This document shows, piece after piece, positions 18,701-27,941 of a stretch of DNA of 64,000 nt. Origin of the DNA: Akkermansia sp. N21116 (GTDB taxonomy: Bacteria; Verrucomicrobiota; Verrucomicrobiia; Verrucomicrobiales; Akkermansiaceae); contig NZ_CP139035.1 of NCBI RefSeq assembly GCF_029854705.2, positions 2,666,001 through 2,730,000 on the forward strand. Reading direction: 5' to 3'. Numbering within the stretch: the stretch's first letter is position 1; every line of letters begins with the position of its first letter. The notes under the pieces are model-generated. The model searched no databases. It saw nothing but the letters and a program-made list of their open reading frames with translations, and was not told where the DNA came from. Both the position numbers and the translations under genes were made by a program.

Positions 18701-19747
18701 GGGTACTGGACCAAGGAATGGACAGACGAAGACGGAGACGGAATCAACGAGCACTTGTATGCCGTATGGAATCCCACCGCCAAGATCAAAGAAATCCTTC
18801 CGGAACTGGCCGGTTCGGATATCGGCAACTCCATGTGGAGCTCCGCGTCCAATATCAAATCCGTCTCCAACGCTGCGTTGGGACAGGTTGGTATTACCCG
18901 CTTCCTGCTGGGACCGGAAAACAACTTCTGGATCAAGGGACTGGGTGACTTCACCTACCACGCCACACACAACGGCATCGACGGCTATGACTACAATGGC
19001 GGCGGATACGCCGTAGGCGCAGACCGCAGATTCACTCCCAATACCATTCTGGGCGCCGCCTTCGGCAATCTGTATGGCACGAACAAGAGCCGCACCTGGA
19101 TCAGCGAAGTGGACCAAACTTCCTACACAGCCCTGCTGTACGGAGCATGGAGAAAGCAGTTGTCTCCCAACAATGCGATCACCATCAACGGTTCCGCGGG
19201 ATTCGGCTGGGTCACCAACAAGCTGGACTCCTACTATGAAGGAGGAGCCTCCCATGGCAAATGGCAAAACCGGATGGGATTCGCCACTCTCCAGGCAACC
19301 TGGGATCACAACCTGAACAAGAGCTGGACGCTCTCCCCGTTCCTGGGTATCGAATATACTCAGGTGAACCAGAATTCATTCACGGAAACCGGATATGACG
19401 CCCGGCATTTCGACCGTGGAGACCTGAAGAACCTGAGCCTTCCCGTAGGTGTCGGAATCAGCAAGTCCATCCAGTTCAGCAACGGCGTTCAGTGGGTCAA
19501 CAGCTTGGCTGTCAGTTACGTCCCCGACGTCATGCGCAACGATCCGAAAACCCAGGCTACTCGCTTGTTGAATGACTTCACCTGGACTTCCAGAGGGGTT
19601 CGTCCGGATCGCAATGCCGTGCGAGTCAATTACAACAGTACCCTTGTAATCAATCCCCGCTGGACGACGTACGCCGGCTATGAATTCGAAGGTAGGAACA
19701 AGTCAACCTACCACAGAGTCAATGCCGGGGTAAGCTACGCCTTCTAA
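15755..19747 (+). CDS. Pmp-like autotransporter with tandem passenger repeats
   Basis: A 1330-residue outer-membrane autotransporter (type Va). An N-terminal signal peptide, MKPKFTVSAILLLMSAAITQ with a likely cut after GTAQ, is followed by a long Gly/Asn-rich beta-helix passenger. The passenger repeats GGAI- and FxNN-like motifs that recall chlamydial polymorphic membrane proteins. About five tandem units of 56-57 residues lie between residues about 378 and 660, each with ANTGDISISGN-like and SFTNTGKITI-like halves. The C-terminal 280 residues form the barrel, starting around NNFWIKGLGDFTYHA and ending in the aromatic VSYAF typical of outer-membrane beta-barrels. Surface display is inferred from architecture; adhesion is likely but the ligand is unknown. 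The AT-rich 790-base upstream region and a terminator downstream indicate an independent unit. Confidence 0.9.
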   Translation: MKPKFTVSAILLLMSAAITQMGTAQQAQDLHQGSVTDRQETQGDITYTLKDDLTFSDFQTEDTIFGGSVFFNQIEVAHTPPNQSTMTFTGAGMSMSFDNCSSINNTKWINPNEGGGAIRAEMLIFTDMGDISFNNCRSIVNTDTNAGGAINARGDVTFSQVGNISFTNNTLGNDGQQGQALGGALFAWGTINFKNTGSILFSNNSTGQSPHEDYSNIGGAIYAGASNSGSENLKDYIPAGDVAVTFQNINGSITFEGNSAWMAGAIYAYAGTVDGKEGTGGGMKIDTVAGDVIFKNNVADSGALVSAYNGNYGAIYSGQDLTISNVQGDLRFDGNRAANNVGAFGVSGNVILNNIGSITFINNSAGNTYAVGWITNDWTVTNTGDITISDNSSGKQMGGIAVFGKTSFAYTGDITIKGNSTGGSNGALRFYGDFSVTNAGDISISENNAGNYNGALEISGNTSFTNTGKITMDGNKAGWGYGVGQFQGDLTFANTRDISISGNKSIDYGYGALAVKGETSFTNTGKITIDDNTARWNGGAALFEEGVTFANTGDISISGNSADNYSGAMEVTGDTSFTNTGKIALDNNTAGWHYGVGIFRGDLTFANTGDISISGNKSTDYGYGALVVEGKISLVNTGKVTISENTAKWDVGALQANNGLEFINNRGGVLIENNAVDGVAGAMYLAFHDAVFSADQGDIIVKGNTEKRGGDNPILNSIVFGTDGIFSMDSVALRAQEGNSVTFYDPFRNGGDGAEYDNIAFDLNKSEDVDATPYDGTAPEFAGTIRFSGAEADKLITQAEGESEADWQKRLDESKYFNVSGKTTLYDGTLILEDGVTYGNSDLSKDSSFTVKKGTLEITGNSSVNSNAIALESGVTLRTGRGATFRADTVDISKGVIFDFRPFMDDYSSGLHIEQASSHTMGGLMGVADSLSDYAHNRWATEQHFLAISIGDEALPGTTGDFDDIYSSATGTNVVDSPYTYAGYWTKEWTDEDGDGINEHLYAVWNPTAKIKEILPELAGSDIGNSMWSSASNIKSVSNAALGQVGITRFLLGPENNFWIKGLGDFTYHATHNGIDGYDYNGGGYAVGADRRFTPNTILGAAFGNLYGTNKSRTWISEVDQTSYTALLYGAWRKQLSPNNAITINGSAGFGWVTNKLDSYYEGGASHGKWQNRMGFATLQATWDHNLNKSWTLSPFLGIEYTQVNQNSFTETGYDARHFDRGDLKNLSLPVGVGISKSIQFSNGVQWVNSLAVSYVPDVMRNDPKTQATRLLNDFTWTSRGVRPDRNAVRVNYNSTLVINPRWTTYAGYEFEGRNKSTYHRVNAGVSYAF
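16886..17730 (+). repeat. Tandem 168-171 bp repeats in the autotransporter
   Basis: Equivalent points of successive units fall at 16886, 17054, 17222, 17393 and 17561. Blocks such as gacatctccatttccggaaa are almost identical at DNA level among the last three units. This makes copy-number change by recombination plausible. Confidence 0.8.
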
Positions 19748-19792
19748 GTCGTACATCATCTTCCGGAGTCCGCTCCGGAATCCCCCGAGATC

Positions 19793-19829
19793 AACGGGAT
19801 GCAGCCAGAACCGGTTGCATCCCGTTTTA
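19793..19829 (+). terminator. Autotransporter terminator
   Basis: Arms aacgggatgcagcc and ggttgcatcccgtt (14 bp, one G-T pair) are followed by TTAT. An additional perfect 8-bp hairpin (ttccggag/ctccggaa) lies just upstream at 19761-19780. Confidence 0.8.
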
Positions 19830-19847
19830 TTGTCGGGGAAAACAAGT

Positions 19848-20300
19848 TCACTCCCCATTCCCGGACACAATGCGGGAACGGTTCACTCCGTATCGGATGA
19901 CTCCGAAGGAAATCCAGTACACGGCGGAGCCGATCAGCGACCACTGCAACGCGGCCAGAGATGCGTCGATCCACATTTCAATGGCTTGATCCATACGCCC
20001 GGGAAGAATCCTAGCAAAAGTCGCCTCATTCATCGGGAAAGAGCCCGTCCAGGCAAGTTCGTACATGCAGATCAAGGTAATAAGCAGGGACATCGTCAGG
20101 GGACGATGGTACGTACGGGGAACAAAAAGAGCAGCCAAGGCAAATGCGGCAAAAAGAGACAGGTTCAGGAAAAACAGAATCCACCAGCTCCCTGAATCGG
20201 CCTCGCGAATACCGCTGAAAGCAGGCAGTACATAGTACGACACGCCTACAATGGCCAGAAGGCTTACCAGAAACGGAACATTGACAAGAAGTTTTCTCAT
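19848..20300 (-). CDS. Small four-helix membrane protein of unknown function
   Basis: A hydrophobic protein of about 150 residues starting MRKLLVNVP. Four membrane helices are predicted by eye: about 5-27, 40-60, 65-90 and 115-140. A short loop carries [20 protein letters not shown] recognise no family; size and helix spacing recall DoxX-like or other small inner-membrane proteins, but no diagnostic motif is seen. The start is uncertain, since in-frame ATGs also occur 12 and 18 bases upstream. It stands alone, converging on the autotransporter and divergent from leuS. Confidence 0.55.
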   Translation of the reverse strand: MRKLLVNVPFLVSLLAIVGVSYYVLPAFSGIREADSGSWWILFFLNLSLFAAFALAALFVPRTYHRPLTMSLLITLICMYELAWTGSFPMNEATFARILPGRMDQAIEMWIDASLAALQWSLIGSAVYWISFGVIRYGVNRSRIVSGNGE

Positions 20301-20473
20301 GGAACAACTCATGGACATTTCCCCATGCAGAAGCAAGCCCATTCCGGTCAACTGGCAATCTTTCCGACCGGTCCGCCGTTCCGAAGCATCAAAAGCAGGA
20401 AATGAGGCTATGTGGACTTAGGCGCTTGTTTGTCTTGATTGAACGAGTCATGTTCACTATGTTGTCCGCCGTC

Positions 20474-23056
20474 ATGTCCGAGCGAAAGAAACCTTATCCT
20501 TTTGACCTTTTTGAACCCAAGTGGCAACAAATCTGGGAGGAACGCAAAACCTTCAAAGTAGCCAATCCCGGCGATCCCGGTTTCGATGCATCCAAGCCAA
20601 AATTCTATGCCTTGGACATGTTCCCCTATCCCAGCGGAGCCGGGCTGCACGTCGGCCACCCGGAAGGCTACACCGCTACCGACATCATTTCGCGTTTCAA
20701 GCGAATGAACGGATTCAACGTCCTGCATCCGATGGGGTGGGATTCCTTCGGGCTGCCTGCCGAACAGTATGCCATCAAAACAGGACAACACCCGGAAATC
20801 ACAACCAGGCAGAATATCGACAACTTCCGCCGCCAGCTCAAAATGCTGGGATTCTCCTACGACTGGGACCGCGAAATTGCGACCACGGATGCCCAATACG
20901 TCCGCTGGACCCAGTGGATCTTCCTGAAACTCTATAATTCCTATTACGACAAGGAATCCCGCAAGGCTCGTCCCATTGCCGAACTGGAAGCCAAGGGACT
21001 GACCCGCGATGAAATCGATGACCGGCGCCTGGCCTATGTCGCCGAAGTATCCGTCAACTGGTCTCCGGAACTCGGCACAGTCCTTTCCAACGAAGAGGTA
21101 GAAGAATGGCGTTCCAAAGGCAACACGGTCGAACGCCGTCCTCTGCGCCAGTGGATGCTTCGCATTACCGACTATGCGGAACGTCTGATTGACGAACTCG
21201 AACCTCTCGACTGGCCGGAATCCATCAAAATGCTCCAGCGCAACTGGATCGGCAAATCCGAAGGAGCCGAAGTCGATTTCGACATAGACGGCAATAAAGT
21301 AACCGTTTATACAACCCGCCCGGATACCCTGTTCGGAGCCACCTACATGGTGCTTGCTCCGGAACACGAACTTGTCGCCCAAATCACGACTCCGGACCGG
21401 AAACAAGCCGTCGACGACTACCGGGCTGCATGCTCCGGCAAAAGCGATCTGGAACGTACGGAAACCGCCAAGGATAAAACAGGCGTTTTCACCGGAGCCT
21501 ACGCTGCCAATCCCGTCAATGGTGACAAAATCCCCGTCTGGATCGCCGACTACGTGTTGACCGGCTACGGAACGGGCGCCATCATGGCCGTACCCGCACA
21601 CGACGAACGCGATTTTGCCTTTGCCACCAAATTCGGCCTGCCGATTCTTCAAGTCGTCCAGCCGCCATCCGCCGACGAAGATTGGAGAGGCTATTGCGGC
21701 TATGACGGTACCAGCGTCAACTCCGGATTCCTCACCGGCCTGCCCACAAGAGAGGCCAAGGCCAGAATGATCGACTGGCTGGAAGAACAGGGAGTCGGCC
21801 GGCGCAAAGTCAATTACAAGCTCCGTGACTGGCTCTTCTCCCGCCAGCGCTACTGGGGGGAACCCTTCCCCATCGTGTGGGAAGACGGACACCACCACGC
21901 CATCTCCGAATCCGAATTGCCCCTGCTACAACCGGAAATGGAAGATTTCAAGCCCACGGGCGACCCCCGCGGCCCCTTAATCAAGGCAACCGAATGGATG
22001 CAGTATTCGCCGACAGCCCAGCGAGAAACCAACACGATGCCCCAGTGGGCCGGTTCCTGCTGGTACTATCTCCGTTACCTCGACCCAAACAATTCGGAAC
22101 AATTCATCTCCCCGGAAGTCGAGCAATACTGGATGGGAGCCAACCATAACCCGGGAGGCATCGACCTCTATGTCGGCGGTACGGAACACGCCGTCCTTCA
22201 CCTTCTCTACGCTCGTTTCTGGCACAAAGTACTCTTCGACCTCGGCTATCTGACGACCAACGAGCCCTTCCAGAAACTCGTCAACCAGGGGCTCATCCTG
22301 GGTGAAGACGGACAAAAAATGTCCAAATCCCGGGGTAACGTCGTCAATCCTGACGATATTGTCCAGGAATACGGAGCGGACGCCCTGCGTCTGTACGAAA
22401 TGTTCATGGGACCGCTCAAGGACGTCAAACCTTGGGCAACCAAAGGAGTCGAAGGCATCTCCCGCTTCCTGGCCCGCGTATGGCGCGTGGCCTTCATGGA
22501 AAACCAGGAAGGCATTTGGACGCCCTCCGGCAAGATCGTTGCATCCCTTCCGAACGACAAACGCCTCGCCGTGTCCAAGGAAGTGCACAAGACCATCCGC
22601 AAAGTGACGGAAGACATCGAAGCCATGTCCTTCAATACGGCCATCTCCAAAATGATGGAATGCGTCAACGCCATGACATCCGCCGATGCCATCGTTCTGG
22701 AAGACTACGTCAACCTGCTCATCCTCCTGAATCCTTTTGCACCGCATATCACGGAAGAAATCTACTCCCGTCTCTGCGACTCGTTCCCGTCCTTGCCGCG
22801 CACTCAGCTTTGCGAACACGCATGGCCGGCATGCGACGAGGCCATGCTCCGGGAAGACACCGTCACTCTCGTCGTTCAAGTCAACGGCAAACTCAGGGAC
22901 AAACTGGAAGTCCCCGCCGGAATCAGCCGCGAAGATGCTGAAAAAATGGCACTGGAATCACCGAAGATCAAAACCTATACGGACGGCAATACGATCCGCA
23001 AAGTCATTGTCGTACCAGGACGACTCATCAATATCGTCGTGACTCCCAACGCCTGA
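20474..23056 (+). CDS. leuS: Leucyl-tRNA synthetase
   Basis: LeuRS charges tRNA-Leu and edits misactivated amino acids. The 860-residue protein has the class I HIGH-type motif in [20 protein letters not shown] (about residues 48-67) and the KMSKS motif in [17 protein letters not shown] (about 611-627). The editing domain contains [19 protein letters not shown] and [15 protein letters not shown], so proofreading should be intact. [10 protein letters not shown] and the tRNA-binding C terminus are also present. Length matches bacterial LeuRS. I chose the ATG at 20474 ([18 protein letters not shown]); three earlier in-frame ATGs add only unrelated residues. rpe begins 27 bases after the stop, so they are probably cotranscribed. 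Confidence 0.97.
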   Translation: MSERKKPYPFDLFEPKWQQIWEERKTFKVANPGDPGFDASKPKFYALDMFPYPSGAGLHVGHPEGYTATDIISRFKRMNGFNVLHPMGWDSFGLPAEQYAIKTGQHPEITTRQNIDNFRRQLKMLGFSYDWDREIATTDAQYVRWTQWIFLKLYNSYYDKESRKARPIAELEAKGLTRDEIDDRRLAYVAEVSVNWSPELGTVLSNEEVEEWRSKGNTVERRPLRQWMLRITDYAERLIDELEPLDWPESIKMLQRNWIGKSEGAEVDFDIDGNKVTVYTTRPDTLFGATYMVLAPEHELVAQITTPDRKQAVDDYRAACSGKSDLERTETAKDKTGVFTGAYAANPVNGDKIPVWIADYVLTGYGTGAIMAVPAHDERDFAFATKFGLPILQVVQPPSADEDWRGYCGYDGTSVNSGFLTGLPTREAKARMIDWLEEQGVGRRKVNYKLRDWLFSRQRYWGEPFPIVWEDGHHHAISESELPLLQPEMEDFKPTGDPRGPLIKATEWMQYSPTAQRETNTMPQWAGSCWYYLRYLDPNNSEQFISPEVEQYWMGANHNPGGIDLYVGGTEHAVLHLLYARFWHKVLFDLGYLTTNEPFQKLVNQGLILGEDGQKMSKSRGNVVNPDDIVQEYGADALRLYEMFMGPLKDVKPWATKGVEGISRFLARVWRVAFMENQEGIWTPSGKIVASLPNDKRLAVSKEVHKTIRKVTEDIEAMSFNTAISKMMECVNAMTSADAIVLEDYVNLLILLNPFAPHITEEIYSRLCDSFPSLPRTQLCEHAWPACDEAMLREDTVTLVVQVNGKLRDKLEVPAGISREDAEKMALESPKIKTYTDGNTIRKVIVVPGRLINIVVTPNA

Positions 23057-23083
23057 TTCATCCCCGCCAGACACCAAAATCCC

Positions 23084-23749
23084 ATGAGTACGCTCATTGC
23101 GCCATCACTGCTCGCCGCCGATTTCACTAGAATCGGGGAAGAGTCACGCCGCGCATTCGCCGCCGGAGCGGACTGGCTCCATCTCGACATTATGGACGGT
23201 CACTTCGTAGACAACATCTCATTCGGCCCTGCCGTGTGTTCTGCCGTCCGCGAAGCCGTCGGCCCGGAAGCTTTTCTCGACGCCCACCTGATGATTGAAC
23301 GACCTGATCATTACTTCGACCGTTTCGTCAAAGCCGGAGTCAACCTGATCAGCATCCACGTCGAACTCGGTGACGAATACTACCTCCACGACACCTTGCG
23401 TCGCATCCGCGAAGCGGGCGTCTTGAACGGCATTGCCATCAACCCGGCCACGCCATTTGAAAAAGTTGTTCCCTACCTGGGGGAAATCGACCTCCTGCTT
23501 GTCATGTCGGTCGTTCCCGGTTTTGGTGGACAGTCCTTCATGCCGGAAGTCCTTTATAAAACCCAGAAAGCGGCAAAATGGAAGGAAGAACACGGAGCTT
23601 CCTTCCATATCCAAATGGACGGAGGCATCGGATCCGGCAATGCATCCTTCTGCACCCAGGCCGGAGCCAATGTTCTCGTCGCCGGTTCCTCCACCTTCAA
23701 AGCCAGTGACATGGCTATGGCCATCAACGAACTCAGACACAGATACTGA
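23084..23749 (+). CDS. rpe: Ribulose-phosphate 3-epimerase
   Basis: This enzyme interconverts ribulose 5-phosphate and xylulose 5-phosphate in the pentose phosphate pathway. The 221-residue TIM barrel begins IAPSLLAADF and contains WLHLDIMDGHFVDNISFGP (metal and catalytic Asp), DAHLMIERPDHY, VMSVVPGFGGQSFMPEVL and the second Asp in QMDGGI. All key residues are visible and the length is standard. It follows leuS closely and ends at a hairpin. Confidence 0.97.
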   Translation: MSTLIAPSLLAADFTRIGEESRRAFAAGADWLHLDIMDGHFVDNISFGPAVCSAVREAVGPEAFLDAHLMIERPDHYFDRFVKAGVNLISIHVELGDEYYLHDTLRRIREAGVLNGIAINPATPFEKVVPYLGEIDLLLVMSVVPGFGGQSFMPEVLYKTQKAAKWKEEHGASFHIQMDGGIGSGNASFCTQAGANVLVAGSSTFKASDMAMAINELRHRY

Positions 23750-23773
23750 GAGAAAACCACTGTCTGATCCCAA

Positions 23774-23812
23774 AGGGGAATTCCGTTCAGGACGGGGTTC
23801 CCCTCATTTGTT
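23774..23812 (+). terminator. Likely terminator after rpe
   Basis: Arms aggggaa (23774-23780) and ttcccct (23798-23804) enclose a small inner ccg/cgg stem. The tail CATTTGTTT is only moderately T-rich. Confidence 0.55.
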
Positions 23813-23883
23813 TGTCACAATATCTCTTGCTTGTAGTTGATCTTCATGCCCGAATAAGCTAGGTTCGCTGTGAGCGCAAGCAT

Positions 23884-26454
23884 ATGCAAGCGCCTTCCGC
23901 CCTTCTGCCTATACAGGATATGTCAGAACTCAGCTCACAGAGCCCGCACAGGCACAACATCGCCAACAAGCGCCGCCATACAGCCTACTCCAAGAAAAGC
24001 CGTTTCAAAAAGTTTTTGAAACTGCTGGTGTTAGGTACATTGATCCTTGGCGTCCTGGGGGCCCTGGCGGGATGGGGCCTCTACTCATTCGTCACGGAAC
24101 GTTACGAAAAGTGGGCTATGGAATTCGATCTCGAACGAATCAACGATCTCGAAAAACCCAGCATTATCTATGACCGCAACGGCGAAGAAATAGGCCGTAT
24201 CTACGTCGAAAACCGCAGTTACGTGACCTTGGACAAAGTATCGCCTAACATGATCAATGCCCTCATCGCCCAGGAAGATTCCCGCTTCCGGGAACATCCC
24301 GGCTATGACTTGATCGGCATGTCCCGCGCCGCACTGGAACTTCTGCGCGCCAACGGAGACGTCAACCAGGGGGCATCCACCATCACCCAGCAACTCGCTC
24401 GAAACGCCTACGATCTCAAGTCTCGCGCCCTTGCACGGGGAGAAAACGGGTTCGGGCGAAAAATCGTTGAAATCTTCCTCGCCAAACGTATTACGGAACG
24501 ATACAGCAAGGATCAGGTGCTCGAATTCTACCTGAACCGCGTCTACCTCGGCAGCGGTTACTACGGCATCCGTTCCGCCTCCCTCGGCTATTTCGGCAAA
24601 GAACCCTCCGAACTAACTACCCGGGAAGCCGCATCCATTGCCGCTTTGATCAAAAACCCCAACGGTCTCTCCCCATTGCGCTCTCCGGAAAAAAACCTGA
24701 AATGGCGCAACCACGTTTTGGAGCGTATGGCCAAAGCCGGCTACATTACATTAGAAGAAACGGAACGTTTGAAAAACATGCCCTTGGGCCTCAATCCCAA
24801 ACCCCTTCAGCGCAAAGTTTCCCACATCTACGAACGCATCGCCAACCAGATCACCCAGTACCTGGGAGAAGACAGGGTCAATGCCGCCGGACTTAAAATT
24901 TACACGACACTCGATAAAAATCTCCAGGAAACTTCCGAAACAGCACTGCGCCAGGCCTTGGAAACCATCGAAGCCCGCCCCGGATACAAGCACATCAAAG
25001 CTTCTTCCTTCCAGAACGGGCAGGATACCCCGCCTGCCTATTTGGAAGGCTCCGTCCTCATCGTCGACAATGCCACGGGAGCCATCCTCGCCTACCATGG
25101 AGGCAGGGACTACAACAAACGCCAATACGATGCCATTGAACTGGGAGCCCGCCCCCCCGGTACGTCTATTCTTCCCATCCTGTACGCTACGGCATTCGAT
25201 TCCGGCTATTCCCCGGCCTCCAAAGTACTCGACGACGCCATCGACAACCGACTCACCGGAATCGGCGGAGTGGAAGGCATCCTCGGAGAATGGGGCACGG
25301 AAACGCCCAAAAGCCGTTACGAAGGTAATATTACTTCGCGAGAAGCCCTTTCCCAATCGAAAATAGCCGCATCTTTGCGTCTCGGCATGGAACTCGGTCC
25401 CAAGCCCTTCATCAAAAAAATGCAGGAATTCGGCATTCGAAAACCAATCCGCGAAGCCGGGACCGAGGTCAATCCCGTCTATCGCCCACGTATCTATGTC
25501 GGTACGGAACCGGCTTCCCTCAAGGAAATGACGATGGCCTTCACCGCCATCCCCAACGGAGGAGAACGCCCGGAGAACCTTTACTTCCTCGACCGCGTAG
25601 AAGACGAAACCGGCTACGTCATCTGGGAATCCCCCCAGGCATTGGGCGACCGGAAAAAAGTCCGGGCCACCACATCGGCTACAGCCTTCCAACTTCACTC
25701 CATCCTCCAAGACTCCCTTAAGCGCGGGTCTGCCAGCAAAGTAGCCCCTCTGCTGCCAGAAAAATTCAACGGCGCCATCAAAACGGGAACCACCTACAAC
25801 TTCGCCGACAACTGGATGTTCGGATATGATTCCAGAATCACCTGCGGGATCTGGATCGGTTTTCTCGAAGGCAAAAAGCCCATTTACGACGGCGCTTTTT
25901 CCTCCGATACCTGCGGTAAAGCCATGGCGAAAATACTCGATGCGACCGTCCGCATCTTCCCAGCCAAGGAACTCACGCCGCCCGATACTGTAGAAAGCGT
26001 GGAAATTTGTACCAAATCCGGAATGCGGGCTACCCGAAACTGCTATGAACAGGAAGCTGACGACAACGGAACCAATCCCAAATACCGTCTGACCACGATC
26101 ACGGAATACCTCCGCAAGGGCGATCTTAGCCTTCCCTTCTGCAACTTGCACGGGGAAGAGTCTATCTCCTTGGAAATGTTCGCCAGTTCTGCCGGACCCG
26201 GCAGTAAAGCCCGTATCCTGCCCGTCATTCCAATTCTGCCGCGTCAAGCCGCCCTGCTTGGCAAAGACCCCTATCACACGGAGCAAATTACCGCACCGTC
26301 GCGCCGCAACTACGATTTCCTTCCCTCCAATGCGAACGAAGCACCTGCCGCACAGGCAATCGAAGACGAATCTTCCATCTACGATTCCTCCGAATCGACC
26401 ATCTCTCTGCCGGCCCCTAAGTCGATACACCTAGACATGCCCGACATCGAGTAA
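23884..26454 (+). CDS. Class A penicillin-binding protein with degenerate transpeptidase motifs
   Basis: An 856-residue bitopic inner-membrane protein with a helix at about 45-70. The GT51 glycosyltransferase domain (about 90-285) looks active: catalytic Glu in QEDSRFREHPGYD (about 130-142), QGASTITQQLARNAY (162-176), and EFYLNRVYLGSGYYGI. In the transpeptidase domain (about 385-680), the usual PGSxxKP reads PGTSILP (425-431), so the nucleophile Ser is Thr and the catalytic Lys is Leu. The SxN motif reads SKI at 492-494. Only KTGT at 633-636 is preserved. The protein may therefore polymerise glycan but not crosslink. An alternative ATG lies 36 bases downstream (MSELSSQ). The next gene starts 44 bases later, so cotranscription is plausible. 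Confidence 0.88.
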   Translation: MQAPSALLPIQDMSELSSQSPHRHNIANKRRHTAYSKKSRFKKFLKLLVLGTLILGVLGALAGWGLYSFVTERYEKWAMEFDLERINDLEKPSIIYDRNGEEIGRIYVENRSYVTLDKVSPNMINALIAQEDSRFREHPGYDLIGMSRAALELLRANGDVNQGASTITQQLARNAYDLKSRALARGENGFGRKIVEIFLAKRITERYSKDQVLEFYLNRVYLGSGYYGIRSASLGYFGKEPSELTTREAASIAALIKNPNGLSPLRSPEKNLKWRNHVLERMAKAGYITLEETERLKNMPLGLNPKPLQRKVSHIYERIANQITQYLGEDRVNAAGLKIYTTLDKNLQETSETALRQALETIEARPGYKHIKASSFQNGQDTPPAYLEGSVLIVDNATGAILAYHGGRDYNKRQYDAIELGARPPGTSILPILYATAFDSGYSPASKVLDDAIDNRLTGIGGVEGILGEWGTETPKSRYEGNITSREALSQSKIAASLRLGMELGPKPFIKKMQEFGIRKPIREAGTEVNPVYRPRIYVGTEPASLKEMTMAFTAIPNGGERPENLYFLDRVEDETGYVIWESPQALGDRKKVRATTSATAFQLHSILQDSLKRGSASKVAPLLPEKFNGAIKTGTTYNFADNWMFGYDSRITCGIWIGFLEGKKPIYDGAFSSDTCGKAMAKILDATVRIFPAKELTPPDTVESVEICTKSGMRATRNCYEQEADDNGTNPKYRLTTITEYLRKGDLSLPFCNLHGEESISLEMFASSAGPGSKARILPVIPILPRQAALLGKDPYHTEQITAPSRRNYDFLPSNANEAPAAQAIEDESSIYDSSESTISLPAPKSIHLDMPDIE

Positions 26455-26498
26455 ACAGAGCCATCGCATCCTCTTTCCAGTTCATTTTCTCCACCGCC

Positions 26499-27887
26499 AT
26501 GAGTACAAAAGCCCTCGCCCTGACTCAGGAAAAAGCCCTCGAAATCAACCTGGAACGTAATATTTACGGTACATTTGCCGAGATCGGAGCCGGGCAGGAA
26601 ACCGCTAACTGGTTCTTCCGAGCCTCCGGTGCCGCCGGTACGGTCGCTAAAACAATTTCCGCCTATGACATGACCGTCAGCGATACGTTGTACGGCCCCG
26701 TCAAACGCTATGTTTCCATAGAACGCCTCAAGGGAATGCTGGATTATGAATACCGCCAGCTCGTCCATCGCCTGGGTAACACAAAAGGCCAGGACACCCG
26801 ATTCTTCGCTTTCTGTAACACAGTCAAAGTCAAAGGATACAGGGACAAAGGCCCATGGCATGGCTGGATCGGCGTCCGTTTTCAGCTTCGTCCGGGAGCT
26901 CCCCCTTCCGACCTTATTGTCCACGTCAACATGAATGTCCCCTCTCATTCATTGCAAATGAGGGACTTAGGAATTTTGGGCGTCAATGTTCTCTATGCGG
27001 TCTATCACAAAAGGGACCGCCTTGTAGAATTTGTCGAATCCCTGATGGACAACATTGACCCGTCCAGTATGGAAATCGATGTCCTTCGCTTTGAAGGCCA
27101 TGGATTTTCCAAGGTAGACAACAGGCTCTTCGCCATGCAGCTCGTCAAATCCGGCTTAACGGAATCTACTCTCTTTCTCCCGAACGGTGAAGTAGCCCAG
27201 GCAGCCGACGTGCTCTACAAACGTCCTTTGGTCGTCATGCGCGGTAGTTTCGATCCCGTTTGCAAGTTGCACCTCGAAGTCATGGATGCCGTCCGCAAAA
27301 CCTTCCTGGCCCAGGTAGACGAAAAGACGCGGGCCAACTGCATGGACATCTGCGAAATCTCCATGAACAACCTCCTGCGGGGAGACGACGTAGACCATCT
27401 GGACTTCCTCTACCGCGCCGATAGCCTCAAGGAACTCGGCAAAACCGTTCTCATCACCAGAATGACCCGTTTTGACCGCCTATCGGAACTCCTAGGCCAT
27501 TTCACGCGGGAGCCCATCGCCATTTCTCTTTCCATCGGCCTTCTCAATGAATTGTTTAAGGAAAAATGGACGCGAGATATTCCCGGCGGTATTCTCGAAT
27601 CCTTCGGACGTACTTTCCAACACAAGACACGCCTCTACGTTTCCCCTTGGCTTAACAGAAAATCCGGAGAATTTGTCACGGCCCGTACTTTCCGCGCCCC
27701 GGAACAGTACCAGTACCTCTACCAGCACTTCCTCGCCAACAATCTTGTTATAGACGTCCCCTTCTTCAATGAAACACTCCTGCGGAAAACTCCGCGCGAC
27801 ATCCAGCGCATGATCGCAGAAGACGACCCCGCCTGGAAAGATCTCGTTCCCGAAGAAGCACACCGTTCCGCCTTGCATCTCAAGTAA
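26499..27887 (+). CDS. Conserved protein of unknown function with a nucleotidyltransferase-like motif
   Basis: A 462-residue soluble protein starting MSTKALALTQEK. N-terminal YGTFAEIGAGQETANWFFRA and AAGTVAKTISAYDMTVSD look like a conserved family core that I recall from planctomycetes and verrucomicrobia under inconsistent names. Around residue 245, RGSFDPVCKLHLEVM resembles the GSFDPxHxGHL motif of adenylyltransferases such as NadD. However, the first catalytic His is replaced and the second sits in a changed context. I see no signal peptide or membrane helix. It follows the penicillin-binding protein gene by 44 bases and converges on the QueD gene. No reliable function can be given. Confidence 0.6.
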   Translation: MSTKALALTQEKALEINLERNIYGTFAEIGAGQETANWFFRASGAAGTVAKTISAYDMTVSDTLYGPVKRYVSIERLKGMLDYEYRQLVHRLGNTKGQDTRFFAFCNTVKVKGYRDKGPWHGWIGVRFQLRPGAPPSDLIVHVNMNVPSHSLQMRDLGILGVNVLYAVYHKRDRLVEFVESLMDNIDPSSMEIDVLRFEGHGFSKVDNRLFAMQLVKSGLTESTLFLPNGEVAQAADVLYKRPLVVMRGSFDPVCKLHLEVMDAVRKTFLAQVDEKTRANCMDICEISMNNLLRGDDVDHLDFLYRADSLKELGKTVLITRMTRFDRLSELLGHFTREPIAISLSIGLLNELFKEKWTRDIPGGILESFGRTFQHKTRLYVSPWLNRKSGEFVTARTFRAPEQYQYLYQHFLANNLVIDVPFFNETLLRKTPRDIQRMIAEDDPAWKDLVPEEAHRSALHLK

Positions 27888-27941
27888 AGGGTACCTCTCC
27901 CCATTCCCCCAAGACGCAAGAGAACGCGCCATTACCGGAAA

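Noticed and set aside
17606-19309. A 567-codon open frame antisense to the autotransporter
   Set aside because: It follows from the repetitive Gly/Asn codons of the sense gene and has no recognisable motif or start site.
20408-21898. A long antisense frame opposite leuS
   Set aside because: The sense strand is unambiguous leucyl-tRNA synthetase.
24751-26430. A 559-codon open frame antisense to the PBP gene
   Set aside because: A shadow of GC-rich codon usage; the sense frame has clear GT51 motifs.
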